A stretch of 64,000 nt of DNA from Epilithonimonas mollis (GTDB taxonomy: Bacteria > Bacteroidota > Bacteroidia > Flavobacteriales > Weeksellaceae), in NCBI RefSeq assembly GCF_900142325.1, contig NZ_FRAM01000005.1, forward strand, positions 1 to 64,000, written 5' to 3'. A program made the position numbers and the translations under genes. Below, piece by piece: positions 43,743 through 52,771 of this stretch; position 1 is the stretch's first letter; each line of letters begins with the position of its first letter. The notes under the pieces are model-generated. The model saw only the letters and a list, made by a program, of their open reading frames with translations. It was not told where the DNA came from and made no database searches.

Positions 43743-46448
43743 ATGATACCTGAGAACATAACTAAAGCACATATTTTACAAGGCATCAAAGATATTGACA
43801 GCGAAGGGATCAAATCCCTTCATACAATGTCAAAAATATATGATTTGATTTACGAGGACAAAGTGTACCCGCCTAAGCTAGTTATTTCATTAGCAAATAA
43901 ATACGCAAATGGAGAAGTCCTTCATTATTCGAAGTTCAATACCAATGAAGCTCAAAAACGGCTGCGAGAGACCAGTGCAGAATTCATTATAAAGACAAAG
44001 GACAACGATCCTATTGCTAATATCATAAGTAGATACAAGGATTATATAAAGGCAAACAGCTTGCAAGAGGAAATTTATAAGTGGGAGCTTTTAAAAAAGT
44101 ACAAGAACCGGCCAGACACCAAAGCAGCTGATTTTTACACAGAAGTAAAACAAGTTAATTTTTCGAACCTTATTTATCCTGTTGGCCTTTTAGTAGTCTA
44201 CCATATTGCTAGAGATATGACTGAGCCATATAGGGAGTGCTTTAAAAGGCTTTTTAATGAGAAGGCTCCTTTGGCTGAGAGGGTAAAGTACTTTAATGAG
44301 GAAACATTAGCGATATACCGAAAGCTAGTACCTGACGAACGTTTTTCCCATCATCAAGACGAACGTACTATTGCTACTTTCCTTACTTACCACAATCCTA
44401 GTGAGTATACTTTATATAAACATTCCTTCTACCAAAAGTATTGCAAGCTTATCAATGTAAAGCCAAAAAGCAAGGGGCAAAAATATGTCCATTATTTGGA
44501 GCTGGTCAATGAATTTGTTTTGGAGTACATAAAAGATGACGGAGAGCTGATTGGGTTAATAAAAGCTAACCTTAACGAAAACTGCTTTGAGGATGAAAAT
44601 TTCAAAATCTTGGCACAAGATATTTTATACCAAACATTAGATAAACAGATCGGTATGGGAAGGAGCTATTGGCGAATCGGAACGTCGGATGGCACGAATA
44701 GCTATTGGGAGCTTATGGAGCAGAACAATAGGATTTGTATTGGCTGGAACGAATTAGGAGACCTCAACGACTATGAAATTAAGAGCAAGAAGGATATTGA
44801 CAATTACTTAAAGGCTGAAGGTTTTTATCTTGATGACAATAGGCTAAGAAGCCGAAAGGCAGGTGAAATATTTAACTTTTATAATGAGATAAAAATTGGG
44901 GATGTAATTCTCGCTCAAGATGGTGCAGCCGTTTTAGGCATTGGAATCATTAATGATGAATATCAATTTAACGCATCCGACGGCTTTGCCCATCAAAAAG
45001 GTGTTGAGTGGAAGCTTCTAGGCTCCCCATTAAATAATTCGGAAGGGCTTAGGACAACTGTATATAAGTTGTCAGATATCAATCTAATCAATAAAGTTAA
45101 TACCTTAATAGATAATGCTGGATTAAAAATAACTGTAGAAAATTCCCAAATTATGGCCCCCCCCTTAAATCAAATTCTTTTTGGCCCTCCGGGAACAGGT
45201 AAAACGTATAATACGGTCAACAAAGCAATTGCTATAACAAACCCAGAGTTCAATTTAAATCAGCCACGAGAAAATATCAAGCAGGAGTTTGATAGGTTAA
45301 TGAAAAATGGGCAGATAATATTCACCACTTTTCATCAAAGCATGAGTTACGAGGATTTTATAGAGGGAATTAAACCCGTAGAGCCGAAGAAGGAGGAGCA
45401 TGCCGTTACTTACAAAGTAATTGATGGTATATTTAAGAAAGCCTGCAATCCAAATTCCAATATTTTTTATCTAGGGCAAAAAGTTGGCAGTTACGAAGTT
45501 GTAAATATTTCACCAGAATTAATTACAATGAGGAAACCAAACGGAAGCTTGATTTCTTTCCAATTTTCAATGCTTCTAAAACTATTGGAATATTTAAAAT
45601 CAAAAAATATACACTTAGATAATTTTAGTGGGAAAATAGATTCTGAAGACATAGATAAAAAAGCATTCCCCGAGCTAGAATCATATATCGTAAACGGGTA
45701 CTCCAATATTATTCCAGGCTTATTAAAGATTATTTCCCATAATAAATCCGAATTGGATGGCAATAACATTGTATTGATCATTGACGAAATCAACCGGGGC
45801 AATGTTTCGCAGATATTCGGCGAATTGATTACTCTGGTAGAGGAAGACAAACGATTGGGGAAAGACGAAGCACTAGAAGTAATATTGCCTTATAGCAAAC
45901 AGAAATTTGGCGTGCCCCCGAACCTTTACATTATTGGGACGATGAATACGGCCGATAGAAGTGTTGAAGCCTTAGACACTGCATTAAGAAGACGGTTTTA
46001 TTTTACGGAAATGGCTCCCAATGCAAGCTTAATCGCAAAAGAAGGCCGTTTAAGGCATCAAAATGGACTACTGGAAGGAGTTTCCCTCCCCGAATTATTG
46101 GAAACTATTAATAAACGTATTGAAAAGCTCTTGGATAAAGACCATTTAATCGGGCACAGCTATTTTATGACCGTTGCTTCCTTGGATGATTTAAAGTCTG
46201 CTTTTCAAAGTAAGATAATCCCACTTCTACAGGAATATTTCTTTGGAGATTACGGAAAAATAGGATTGGTAATAGGGAAAGGATTTTTTGAAGATACAAA
46301 AGATGCTAACTCAGAAAATGTATTTGCCGACTTCGACGATTACGAAGCTTCAGATTTTTCTGAAAGAAGTATATACAAACTGATAAACGCAAATAATTTA
46401 AGCGACGAAGATTTTCTGGTCGCCATTAATCAACTTTTAAAAAAATAA
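43743..46448 (+). CDS. mcrB: McrB-like AAA+ GTPase with ScoMcrA-like head and PUA/EVE-like domain
   Basis: A 901-residue protein. Residues 5-90 (AHILQGIKDIDSEGI, YPPKLVISLANKYANGE) match the ScoMcrA N-terminal head domain. Residues about 300-425 (YWRIGTSDGTNSYWELMEQN, ICIGWNELGDL) look like a PUA/EVE-type modified-base reader. The AAA+ motor has GPPGTGKT near 480-487, Walker B IVLIIDEINRGN near 678, and the McrB sensor block MNTADRSVEALDTALRRRF near 734. McrB binds modified DNA and translocates with McrC. The head differs from E. coli McrB, so its target modification may differ. Confidence 0.88.
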   Translation: MIPENITKAHILQGIKDIDSEGIKSLHTMSKIYDLIYEDKVYPPKLVISLANKYANGEVLHYSKFNTNEAQKRLRETSAEFIIKTKDNDPIANIISRYKDYIKANSLQEEIYKWELLKKYKNRPDTKAADFYTEVKQVNFSNLIYPVGLLVVYHIARDMTEPYRECFKRLFNEKAPLAERVKYFNEETLAIYRKLVPDERFSHHQDERTIATFLTYHNPSEYTLYKHSFYQKYCKLINVKPKSKGQKYVHYLELVNEFVLEYIKDDGELIGLIKANLNENCFEDENFKILAQDILYQTLDKQIGMGRSYWRIGTSDGTNSYWELMEQNNRICIGWNELGDLNDYEIKSKKDIDNYLKAEGFYLDDNRLRSRKAGEIFNFYNEIKIGDVILAQDGAAVLGIGIINDEYQFNASDGFAHQKGVEWKLLGSPLNNSEGLRTTVYKLSDINLINKVNTLIDNAGLKITVENSQIMAPPLNQILFGPPGTGKTYNTVNKAIAITNPEFNLNQPRENIKQEFDRLMKNGQIIFTTFHQSMSYEDFIEGIKPVEPKKEEHAVTYKVIDGIFKKACNPNSNIFYLGQKVGSYEVVNISPELITMRKPNGSLISFQFSMLLKLLEYLKSKNIHLDNFSGKIDSEDIDKKAFPELESYIVNGYSNIIPGLLKIISHNKSELDGNNIVLIIDEINRGNVSQIFGELITLVEEDKRLGKDEALEVILPYSKQKFGVPPNLYIIGTMNTADRSVEALDTALRRRFYFTEMAPNASLIAKEGRLRHQNGLLEGVSLPELLETINKRIEKLLDKDHLIGHSYFMTVASLDDLKSAFQSKIIPLLQEYFFGDYGKIGLVIGKGFFEDTKDANSENVFADFDDYEASDFSERSIYKLINANNLSDEDFLVAINQLLKK

Positions 46449-46449
46449 A

Positions 46450-47715
46450 TTGAATTTAAATCGAAAACATTTTACGGTATTTGAACACCAAACCTTGAAG
46501 CTCAACCAGGAAATTGAGGGAGTGAAGTTTGGTTCAAATCATCTAAAAGCACTGCAAGGCTTCTTTGGGGAAAAAGGCGTCCCATATTATGCCCTTATTC
46601 ATAATGGCGTCCGTTTCAATGAACATGTAGGAGTTATCCAGATTGGAGAAACAGTTATTGAAGTCCTGCCCAAAGCTGACAATCTTTCTGATAGCCCTGA
46701 TCAGAAAGCAAAATGGCGAGATATCTTGATAGATATGCTTTTTACTATTGATGCCTTTAACATTCATTCCCCAAGCAGCAGTTCATTAAAATTAAAGCCC
46801 AATTCTATACTAGATTTATATTTTGAAATGTTTATCCAGGAAGTTGAATACTTGCTCCATACGGGTTTGATTAAACGTTATAGGAAGAAGGAAGGTAATG
46901 TTTTGTCCTTAAAAGGGAATTTATTGTTCAATAGACATCTTCAACGGAACCTTGTGCATCAAGAGCGCTTTTATACACACCATTCGACATATGATATGCA
47001 GCATAAACTACATTGTATCCTATATAAAACAATCTGCTTCATAAAACAAATTAATACTAATGTCGGCTTACATAGCCGTTTAGGCTCATTATCATTGAAT
47101 TTCCCTGAAATGCCCGACATTAAGATAACAGAATCTGTTTTTCAGAAAATAGCATATTCGCGAAAAAACCATCAATACCAAAAATCTATAGAAATTGCAA
47201 GGCTGATACTTTTAAAGTTCCACCCAGATATAAAGCTAGGAAGAAATAATGTGCTTGCAATTATGTTCGACATGAATAAATTGTGGGAGCAATTTGTATA
47301 TACCAGCTTGCGTAAGTTTATTAAGCACCCTTCTGCAATAACTGCTCAAACTACTAAATCATTTTGGAAACCTAAAGACGGCTATCACTCAAAAATAAGG
47401 CCTGATATTATTGTAAACCACTATAGTGGAAATTGCGTAGTATTGGACACAAAATGGAAGAATTTGAATGGTTACAATCCTTCGCCAGATGACTTAAGGC
47501 AGATGTATATATATCATAGCTATTACAATGCAGATAAAGTTGCTTTGATATACCCTGGAACAAATAATTTTATAACTAAAGGTAAGTATATTGACCCGAT
47601 TACTGGCAAAGATAGTGATAACGAGTGTAGTATTGTGTTATTAGGTATTGAAAGTGATATTAAAACTTGGCAAAAAAATATTTATATAGAATTGAATAAA
47701 TGGCTAGAAATTTGA
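46450..47715 (+). CDS. mcrC: McrC-like nuclease subunit
   Basis: A 421-residue protein. The N-terminal half (VPYYALIHNGVRFNEHVGVIQIG, IEVLPKAD) is the McrC beta-rich part that engages the McrB ring. The C-terminal PD-(D/E)xK nuclease has IRPDIIV with Asp and VVLDTKWK with D-x-K. Translation starts at a TTG one base after the mcrB stop, so expression is coupled to McrB; no ATG is available near the N-terminus. Together they cut modified DNA. Confidence 0.88.
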   Translation: MNLNRKHFTVFEHQTLKLNQEIEGVKFGSNHLKALQGFFGEKGVPYYALIHNGVRFNEHVGVIQIGETVIEVLPKADNLSDSPDQKAKWRDILIDMLFTIDAFNIHSPSSSSLKLKPNSILDLYFEMFIQEVEYLLHTGLIKRYRKKEGNVLSLKGNLLFNRHLQRNLVHQERFYTHHSTYDMQHKLHCILYKTICFIKQINTNVGLHSRLGSLSLNFPEMPDIKITESVFQKIAYSRKNHQYQKSIEIARLILLKFHPDIKLGRNNVLAIMFDMNKLWEQFVYTSLRKFIKHPSAITAQTTKSFWKPKDGYHSKIRPDIIVNHYSGNCVVLDTKWKNLNGYNPSPDDLRQMYIYHSYYNADKVALIYPGTNNFITKGKYIDPITGKDSDNECSIVLLGIESDIKTWQKNIYIELNKWLEI

Positions 47716-47951
47716 AAAATATACATTATAAAGGCATCTGATGGTTTTAATCCGGATAAAAATAGCCTTAAAATATCAATGGATACTCCTATTAAAAGCG
47801 AACTAAAAAACTTTAACGGCAAAACCAAAAGTAAAGGCGAAATTCAGTAAAACGCATTAATCTACGCAAATTTGACCTTCATTATATGTTAATTATTGAT
47901 TGTTGAGATGTTCATCGATGTTAATAAAAATGCTTTAAATAAACACTTTTT

Positions 47952-48686
47952 CTACACCAAGCGTCCATAAAAAACAACTTTATGGATAACTTTTATCTCA
48001 CTTTTCCAAATTGGGAAATCTCTGTAATTAGGAGATATGCAAAGTAATTTTTCGGGGTCTTCCGGATGGTCCTGGAGCCTTTTTATCATTCTTTGATCAT
48101 GAGTGATTATAAAATAAATACAATCCGGATCTAACCGCTCCCATTTATCAATAAAGTCGATTCCAATTATATCTCCAGGTTTAATAATATCTGAAAAAGA
48201 GCAACCTATAACTGGAAAGTAAGCCTTGCAACTTACCCCAGGCATTGATATAAAGCCAGTAGCCTCATATTTTTCTTTATGTAACTCAGAAACCGTTCCA
48301 GCACTAACTGGTAACGGATAAAAAGGTGCGCCTTGTTCAGATAGATTCACATTATCCGCAAATTTTAACTTGCGAATTATCGCATCATACTCCGAGCGAG
48401 TTTCCGCAATAGATGATAACTTTTCTTTTACATTTGGTTTAGTATCATTAAAGTTATCATTTTTGTTATCATTTGATTTGATAACCTTTTTATCACTTTT
48501 GGAATTCTCAACCAGCTCGGAAATTGTGACATCTAACACACTTGCGATTTTCCGCAATTTACTAAGCTGAATATCTGCTTCACCATTCTCATAAGATACA
48601 TACGAACGCTTTGGAATGCCAGTTTTCTCAACCATATCATCTTGAGTCAAGTTTTTGTCTTCTCTTATGTCTTTGATATACAGCAT
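47952..48686 (-). CDS. XRE-S24 prophage repressor
   Basis: From the ATG at 48686 the protein has 244 residues; an upstream start would give an odd 24-residue extension across the operators. Residues 3-60 are an XRE helix-turn-helix (TQDDMVEKTGIPKRSYVSYENG). The C-terminal S24 domain has a likely cleavage Ala-Gly in PVSAGTVS, a Ser in VIGCSFSD and a Lys in RMIKRL. It should keep the transposable prophage silent until DNA damage. The 236-base gap 47716-47951 probably contains the prophage left end but no gene. Confidence 0.85.
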   Translation of the reverse strand: MLYIKDIREDKNLTQDDMVEKTGIPKRSYVSYENGEADIQLSKLRKIASVLDVTISELVENSKSDKKVIKSNDNKNDNFNDTKPNVKEKLSSIAETRSEYDAIIRKLKFADNVNLSEQGAPFYPLPVSAGTVSELHKEKYEATGFISMPGVSCKAYFPVIGCSFSDIIKPGDIIGIDFIDKWERLDPDCIYFIITHDQRMIKRLQDHPEDPEKLLCISPNYRDFPIWKSEIKVIHKVVFYGRLV

Positions 48687-48699
48687 TTTACTAATTAAA

Positions 48700-48774
48700 T
48701 ACGGAAAACCGTAATTTTTATTGCGAATTTTTGCATTATTACTTGCGAGATTTCGCAATATTGTTTTATATTTG
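48700..48774. promoter_or_regulatory. Prophage switch region: operators and early promoter
   Basis: Between the repressor and the early genes lie the palindrome TACGGAAAACCGTA (48700-48713), TTGCGA-gatt-TCGCAA (48743-48758) and a related TTGCGAATTTTTGCA at 48721. TATATTTG (48767-48774) is a -7 box for the early genes with TTG of the dyad about 21 bases upstream, so the operator overlaps the -33 region. This fits direct repression. Confidence 0.6.
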
Positions 48775-48803
48775 CTTCACTTTAATAACGCAAAGATATA
48801 AAA

Positions 48804-48986
48804 ATGGAGACACTAGCCAAACAAATAAAAAAAACAGATGTGGCAAAAACGCCATATCAAGTAATTGCGGATGAGTGCGATACTACTGTGCTATATGTCG
48901 GACAGATAGCTAGAGGAGAAAGAAATCCCATTCGTGGAAAAGGATTGGAAGTATTAAAAAAACTTAAGGAATTAACATCAAAATAA
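48804..48986 (+). CDS. Cro/Ner-like small HTH protein
   Basis: A 60-residue protein divergent from the S24 repressor. YQVIADECDTTVLYVGQIARGERNPIRGKGLEVLKKL reads (in pieces) as a single helix-turn-helix. Position and size are those of Cro or Ner in transposable phages, which shut down the repressor promoter during lytic growth. It is the first gene of the early operon. Confidence 0.65.
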   Translation: METLAKQIKKTDVAKTPYQVIADECDTTVLYVGQIARGERNPIRGKGLEVLKKLKELTSK

Positions 48987-48993
48987 TATCACA

Positions 48994-49191
48994 ATGAGAA
49001 AACTTAAAATTAAAATCAAAAAACTGCTTCTCAAAGCATTACCTAAAGAAACTATTCCATTTGATGACTGTGGACTTCGGACAGAATTACGCTTTTATAA
49101 ATTTTTTGGAAAGGTCGTCAAAGTATCACAATTCGTAATTCCAGAGCAATGCGATGATGAACAAGCATTGTATCTCGGAATCATAAAATAA
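48994..49191 (+). CDS. Small hypothetical phage protein
   Basis: A 65-residue basic protein, starting KLKIKIKKLLLKALPKETIP and then a beta-like LRTELRFYKFFGKVVKVSQFVIP stretch in pieces. It lies seven bases after the Cro-like gene. It is not recognised. It precedes the structured RNA leader of the transposase. Confidence 0.5.
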   Translation: MRKLKIKIKKLLLKALPKETIPFDDCGLRTELRFYKFFGKVVKVSQFVIPEQCDDEQALYLGIIK

Positions 49192-49194
49192 AAA

Positions 49195-49272
49195 CGGAAC
49201 AATTAGCATATCCCTTGAGCCTCAACCTGAAGGCTGGGTAAAACACAGCATAGTTACCGATCAATTGTTCCG
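49195..49272 (+). ncRNA. Candidate structured RNA with three-way junction
   Basis: The arms CGGAACAATT (49195-49204) and AATTGTTCCG (49263-49272) are perfect 10-base complements. They enclose two hairpins: AGCCT/AGGCT (49218-49222 with 49231-49235) and GGTAA/TTACC (49237-49241 with 49254-49258). The fold is a closed three-way junction of 78 nt. It starts four bases after the previous stop. No known RNA family is recognised. Confidence 0.55.
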
Positions 49273-49310
49273 GAATGGAGAGTTTTAGATCTAAACTAAG
49301 CACGGGCGCG

Positions 49311-49329
49311 GTTACTGCGAGAATGTAAC
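49311..49329 (+). ncRNA. Small hairpin in the transposase leader
   Basis: GTTAC (49311-49315) and GTAAC (49325-49329) close a 9-base loop TGCGAGAAT. A near-palindrome AGTTTTAGATCTAAACT lies just before at 49281-49297. Both link the three-way-junction element to the tRNA-like element. Confidence 0.35.
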
Positions 49330-49333
49330 AATC

Positions 49334-49448
49334 AGAGTAGTGGCGGAATGGTAGACGCGCCAGGCATGGACTGGCGGATGTAGAGAGTTCGAAACTCTTA
49401 ATCGACTGGATAGACTACACATTGCAGGTTCGAATCCTGCCTACTCTA
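49334..49448 (+). tRNA. tRNA-like RNA with very long variable region
   Basis: The element has a 7-bp acceptor stem AGAGTAG/CTACTCT, T8-G9, a D-arm GCG-GAATGGTAGA-CGC like class II tRNAs, a perfect 5-bp anticodon stem GCCAG/CTGGC with a 7-base loop GCATGGA, and a canonical T-arm GCAGG-TTCGAAT-CCTGC directly joined to the acceptor. Oddities: loop position 33 is C instead of T (anticodon would read ATG), position 26 seems absent, no encoded CCA follows, and the variable region is about 48 nt with its own AGAGT/ACTCT and TGTAG/CTACA helices. It may be a decoy or processed structure rather than a decoding tRNA. It sits 52 bases before the transposase. Confidence 0.55.
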
Positions 49449-49500
49449 CGAAGATGTTTCACTTGTCAATGAAACCGGTTAGCATTTCGGGAGTCAAGAA

Positions 49501-51612
49501 ATGCAATTTTTTAAAACAAAAATGAACTTACAACCTACAGACATTATCATTAGACAAGCGAACGGATCAGAGAGCCTTTGGGTTTCTCAGCGTTTAGTTA
49601 CATCTACTTGTGATATTGATGAGAATTATCTGAAAGTTGCGAGAATTCGCTACAAAGACACCGTAAGGAAATGTGACCTTGCTAAAGCTAAAGATTTCAT
49701 GCCGGATTCCGGAAAGTCTTGGAGGTTTGCAAAACAATATGGGCAGTTTTACTATTGTATTTCCAATGTTCCTAACAAAGCGCCTAAAAACTACCGTAAT
49801 TATTTCGGAGATCAGGAGGTTCTTTTGGACCAATATAAAAAAGTTTGCAAATCGAAAGAAGCTGGGAGTCTTGAATTAAGATTTAAAGCTCATTTAAAGC
49901 GAGTTTCAAAACAATACTGGGAATTTTACACTGATGTTAATGAGATTCAAAGGCTTTCACTTTCTAAAGCCTGTGCAGTTCTTGATTTCATTCTGGACGA
50001 AAAAGAAAATTATCCAGGAACAGCGAATAAAATTTACAAAGATCTGAGCCCTATTCTGTCAGATTTGGATTTACAGTATATTCCACACAATTACTTAAAG
50101 TTAAAAGAGAAAATTACAATTCTCGAAACTACAGATAAAAGCATTGTTGATATTATTCACCTTCCTAGAGTTGGGAATAATTATGCAGAAATTTACAATG
50201 ATGCAGAGGTGTTCAGTTGGGTTATGCAGTTGCGTTCAATGCCTCAGAATTATTCTAACGAGCATATCATTAGAAAAGTTTCTGAAATGTGCGAAATGAC
50301 CACGAAAAGACAACCGTCTCGCAGATGGTATGGTCAGAATATTTTTGAACTTCCAAAAACCAAATTTTTAACCGGTGAAAAGCGTTTCGGGTCCAGCAGT
50401 AGCAAATCGCACATCCATAAATCCTACATACCAACGCAAAATGCACTTTTCGCAGGAGATTGTTGGGAAATGGATGCAACGCGTGTCAATTTCATTGCAC
50501 ACGAAGCTGATGACAACAAAGAAAGATTTCTTTTTGTGGTTGCCGTCCGTGATGTTCATTCCGGTGATGTTTTAGGTTATTCTTTTGACTATTCTGAAAA
50601 TCACGTGGTGTATTTGGAAGCGATGAAAATGGCGGTTCAAAATGCAGGTTATCTGCCTTATGAATGGATAACAGATAGGTTCCCTGGTCATAACACACCT
50701 AATATGCTGGATTTCTTTGAAAGAATGGAAAATCAAGGTGTTCAAGTTACTTTTTCATCTAATGCTAATGAAAAGGCAGGAATTGAAAGATGGTTTAGAA
50801 CGCTTCAGTCGGTTTTCTTTATGGATTCTAAGTATTTCTATGGTGAGGGAATTAAATCACGTGCTGACTATGCGCACCGCGCACCGGAATATCTGAAAAG
50901 AATCAAAAAAGAAGCTAAAAAAACTGGCTGGGATATGCAACAGAATATTGATGAAGCTTCTGTACATATTGAAAAATATAGAAATACAAGATTCTCACAT
51001 TATTCCAGAAAACACTCCAACGTGCATTTGTCTCCAAGTCAGATTCACGAAATCAGCGAAAAACCGCACGTCAATTATGTATCGCTTTCGACTATTTCTA
51101 TGCTTTTCGGACAAAGAAAAGCAATCACCATCAAACACGATGGACAGATATCTACAGAAATTGTAAAAGTTCAGTTTGACTATATGATCAGCCCGGCGAA
51201 CTACGACATCATTTCCAACTATTTCGGAAAACAAGTCGTAATGACTTATGATCTGAATGATTTGTCTCACGTATTCCTTTGGGAGAAGCAAGGTAAACTG
51301 TTGAAATCGCTATGTGATGCTGATCTGTTTGAGCGTCCGCAATTGAAAGGTCCAAATAAGGAATTCGGAAAGCTAGCCATAGCAAAAGAGCGAGCGAAAG
51401 CCATTGCAGAAATGAAAGAAACTGAATTGGCAGAAATGATTGGTGAGGAAGCCGGAATGATGGGAATTTACACCGAAAAATCAAAAGCAACCGCTTTCGA
51501 AGATCAATACAACGATGAGTATAAAATGCCACTCAAAAAAGCATCCGGCGACGGGATTTCGTCCGACGATGTTTCAGATGCTTTTTTCAATAATATTTCT
51601 AACCAATACTAA
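49501..51612 (+). CDS. Mu-type transposase (MuA-like, DDE)
   Basis: A 703-residue protein. The integrase core carries D325 in CWEMDATRV, D392 in WITDRFPGHNT and E429 in AGIERWFRT; the first spacing of 67 residues equals that reported for Mu MuA. The N-terminal about 250 residues hold DNA-binding helices, and the C-terminal region is a beta-barrel followed by a helical tail (EERAKAIAEMKETELAEMIG-like) for MuB contact. It inserts the phage genome by replicative transposition. An alternative start is the ATG at 49522. It follows the structured leader. Confidence 0.9.
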   Translation: MQFFKTKMNLQPTDIIIRQANGSESLWVSQRLVTSTCDIDENYLKVARIRYKDTVRKCDLAKAKDFMPDSGKSWRFAKQYGQFYYCISNVPNKAPKNYRNYFGDQEVLLDQYKKVCKSKEAGSLELRFKAHLKRVSKQYWEFYTDVNEIQRLSLSKACAVLDFILDEKENYPGTANKIYKDLSPILSDLDLQYIPHNYLKLKEKITILETTDKSIVDIIHLPRVGNNYAEIYNDAEVFSWVMQLRSMPQNYSNEHIIRKVSEMCEMTTKRQPSRRWYGQNIFELPKTKFLTGEKRFGSSSSKSHIHKSYIPTQNALFAGDCWEMDATRVNFIAHEADDNKERFLFVVAVRDVHSGDVLGYSFDYSENHVVYLEAMKMAVQNAGYLPYEWITDRFPGHNTPNMLDFFERMENQGVQVTFSSNANEKAGIERWFRTLQSVFFMDSKYFYGEGIKSRADYAHRAPEYLKRIKKEAKKTGWDMQQNIDEASVHIEKYRNTRFSHYSRKHSNVHLSPSQIHEISEKPHVNYVSLSTISMLFGQRKAITIKHDGQISTEIVKVQFDYMISPANYDIISNYFGKQVVMTYDLNDLSHVFLWEKQGKLLKSLCDADLFERPQLKGPNKEFGKLAIAKERAKAIAEMKETELAEMIGEEAGMMGIYTEKSKATAFEDQYNDEYKMPLKKASGDGISSDDVSDAFFNNISNQY

Positions 51613-51621
51613 TGAACTGAT

Positions 51622-52539
51622 ATGACAAACTTACAAAAAACAACCATTGTACAGCTGATACATACGGAAAAAAATAGGCTTGGTAGCTACGGACAAGTAG
51701 CTACAAAGGCCGAAGTTTCTACAGCTACAATTTCCCACATGCAACAAGGTAAATGGGATTTGATAAAAGATGAAATGTGGCTGAAAGTTGCACGTGCTAC
51801 AGGCTACGATGATAGTGAATGGCAAATTGCTGAGACTATCAACTATAAAAGTGTTACAAAGATTTGTAACGATGCAAAAAAGTACAACTTGTTTATGATC
51901 ATCAGCGACAAAGCTGGGATTGGCAAAACTGCACCACTAAAATCCTACTCTCAAATCAATGGTGAAAATGGTGTTTTCTATATCCGTTGTCGTGAATGGG
52001 CTAAAAGAGAATTTTTAACAGAATTATGCACCACTCTAGGGATTGACATAGGCAAATCTTACCTGCATATTGACAAATTAGGGATGAAAGTAGTTGAATT
52101 TTTCAACAAAAGAAGTTCTGCAAAACCTCAATTGATAGTTGATGAAGCTGATAAATTGAAAGATTCCGCTTTGCGTTGGTTTATCCATTTGTTTAATGAG
52201 TGTGAAGATCAAATGAGTTTGATACTTGCCGGAACTCCACACCTGGAACAAAGAATCAAACGAGGTGTGAAACTTAAAAAATTAGGTTTTGACGAATTAG
52301 ACAGTCGTTTCGGACGTGCTTTTATCACTTTAATAGGTGCAACATTGGATTGCACAAAGAAAATCTGCATTGCAAACGGAATCACGGATAACCAACTTAT
52401 CAAAACAATTTTTAAGGACTTAAAACCAACCTTTAAAGAAATCGAGATTTCAAAAAATGAAGTGACTAATGTAAAAGTGGTTGATGATCTCAGAAGGCTT
52501 AAAAGAGTTGTTATACGTGAAAAAATCAAATTATCATAA
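51622..52539 (+). CDS. MuB-like AAA+ target-selection ATPase
   Basis: A 305-residue protein. An N-terminal helix-turn-helix (AEVSTATISHMQQGKWD) precedes an AAA+ core with Walker A AGIGKT near residue 98 and Walker B LIVDEAD at 171-177. LAGTPHLEQRI and DELDSRFGRA continue the motor. It binds target DNA and stimulates the transposase, and gives target immunity in Mu. Only 9 bases separate it from the transposase gene. Confidence 0.88.
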   Translation: MTNLQKTTIVQLIHTEKNRLGSYGQVATKAEVSTATISHMQQGKWDLIKDEMWLKVARATGYDDSEWQIAETINYKSVTKICNDAKKYNLFMIISDKAGIGKTAPLKSYSQINGENGVFYIRCREWAKREFLTELCTTLGIDIGKSYLHIDKLGMKVVEFFNKRSSAKPQLIVDEADKLKDSALRWFIHLFNECEDQMSLILAGTPHLEQRIKRGVKLKKLGFDELDSRFGRAFITLIGATLDCTKKICIANGITDNQLIKTIFKDLKPTFKEIEISKNEVTNVKVVDDLRRLKRVVIREKIKLS

Positions 52540-52540
52540 T

Positions 52541-52771
52541 ATGAAAAACCTAGTTATTACAGCAGAATTAGAGAAAAAAGGTAAGCACGGTACTCCTTCC
52601 GATAAAGCTTTATTCTGGTTTTGGAAAGATGAAATCGGAAATATCGGATTTCTCCGTGCAATCACAGAAATGGAGGCTTTAGATAGACTGAGGGATTGTT
52701 TTCCGGAAGCTGGTCGAATTACTTGGATTACATCATCAAATTATCTTGAATCAATATTTATAGAAGCTTAA
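52541..52771 (+). CDS. Small phage protein, unrecognised
   Basis: From the ATG at 52541 the protein has 76 residues. It contains KALFWFWKDEIGNIGFLRA and MEALDRLRDCFPEAG, a compact mixed alpha/beta pattern. The stop overlaps the next start (TAATG). Not recognised; it belongs to the early operon. Confidence 0.55.
   Translation: MKNLVITAELEKKGKHGTPSDKALFWFWKDEIGNIGFLRAITEMEALDRLRDCFPEAGRITWITSSNYLESIFIEA

Noticed and set aside
47779-47850. 23-codon frame after mcrC
   Set aside because: Too short and without coupling or motif; it may lie within the prophage left end.
47716-47951. Exact left end (attL) of the Mu-like prophage
   Set aside because: A TG-start terminal sequence and target duplication cannot be fixed without the right end, which is outside the window.
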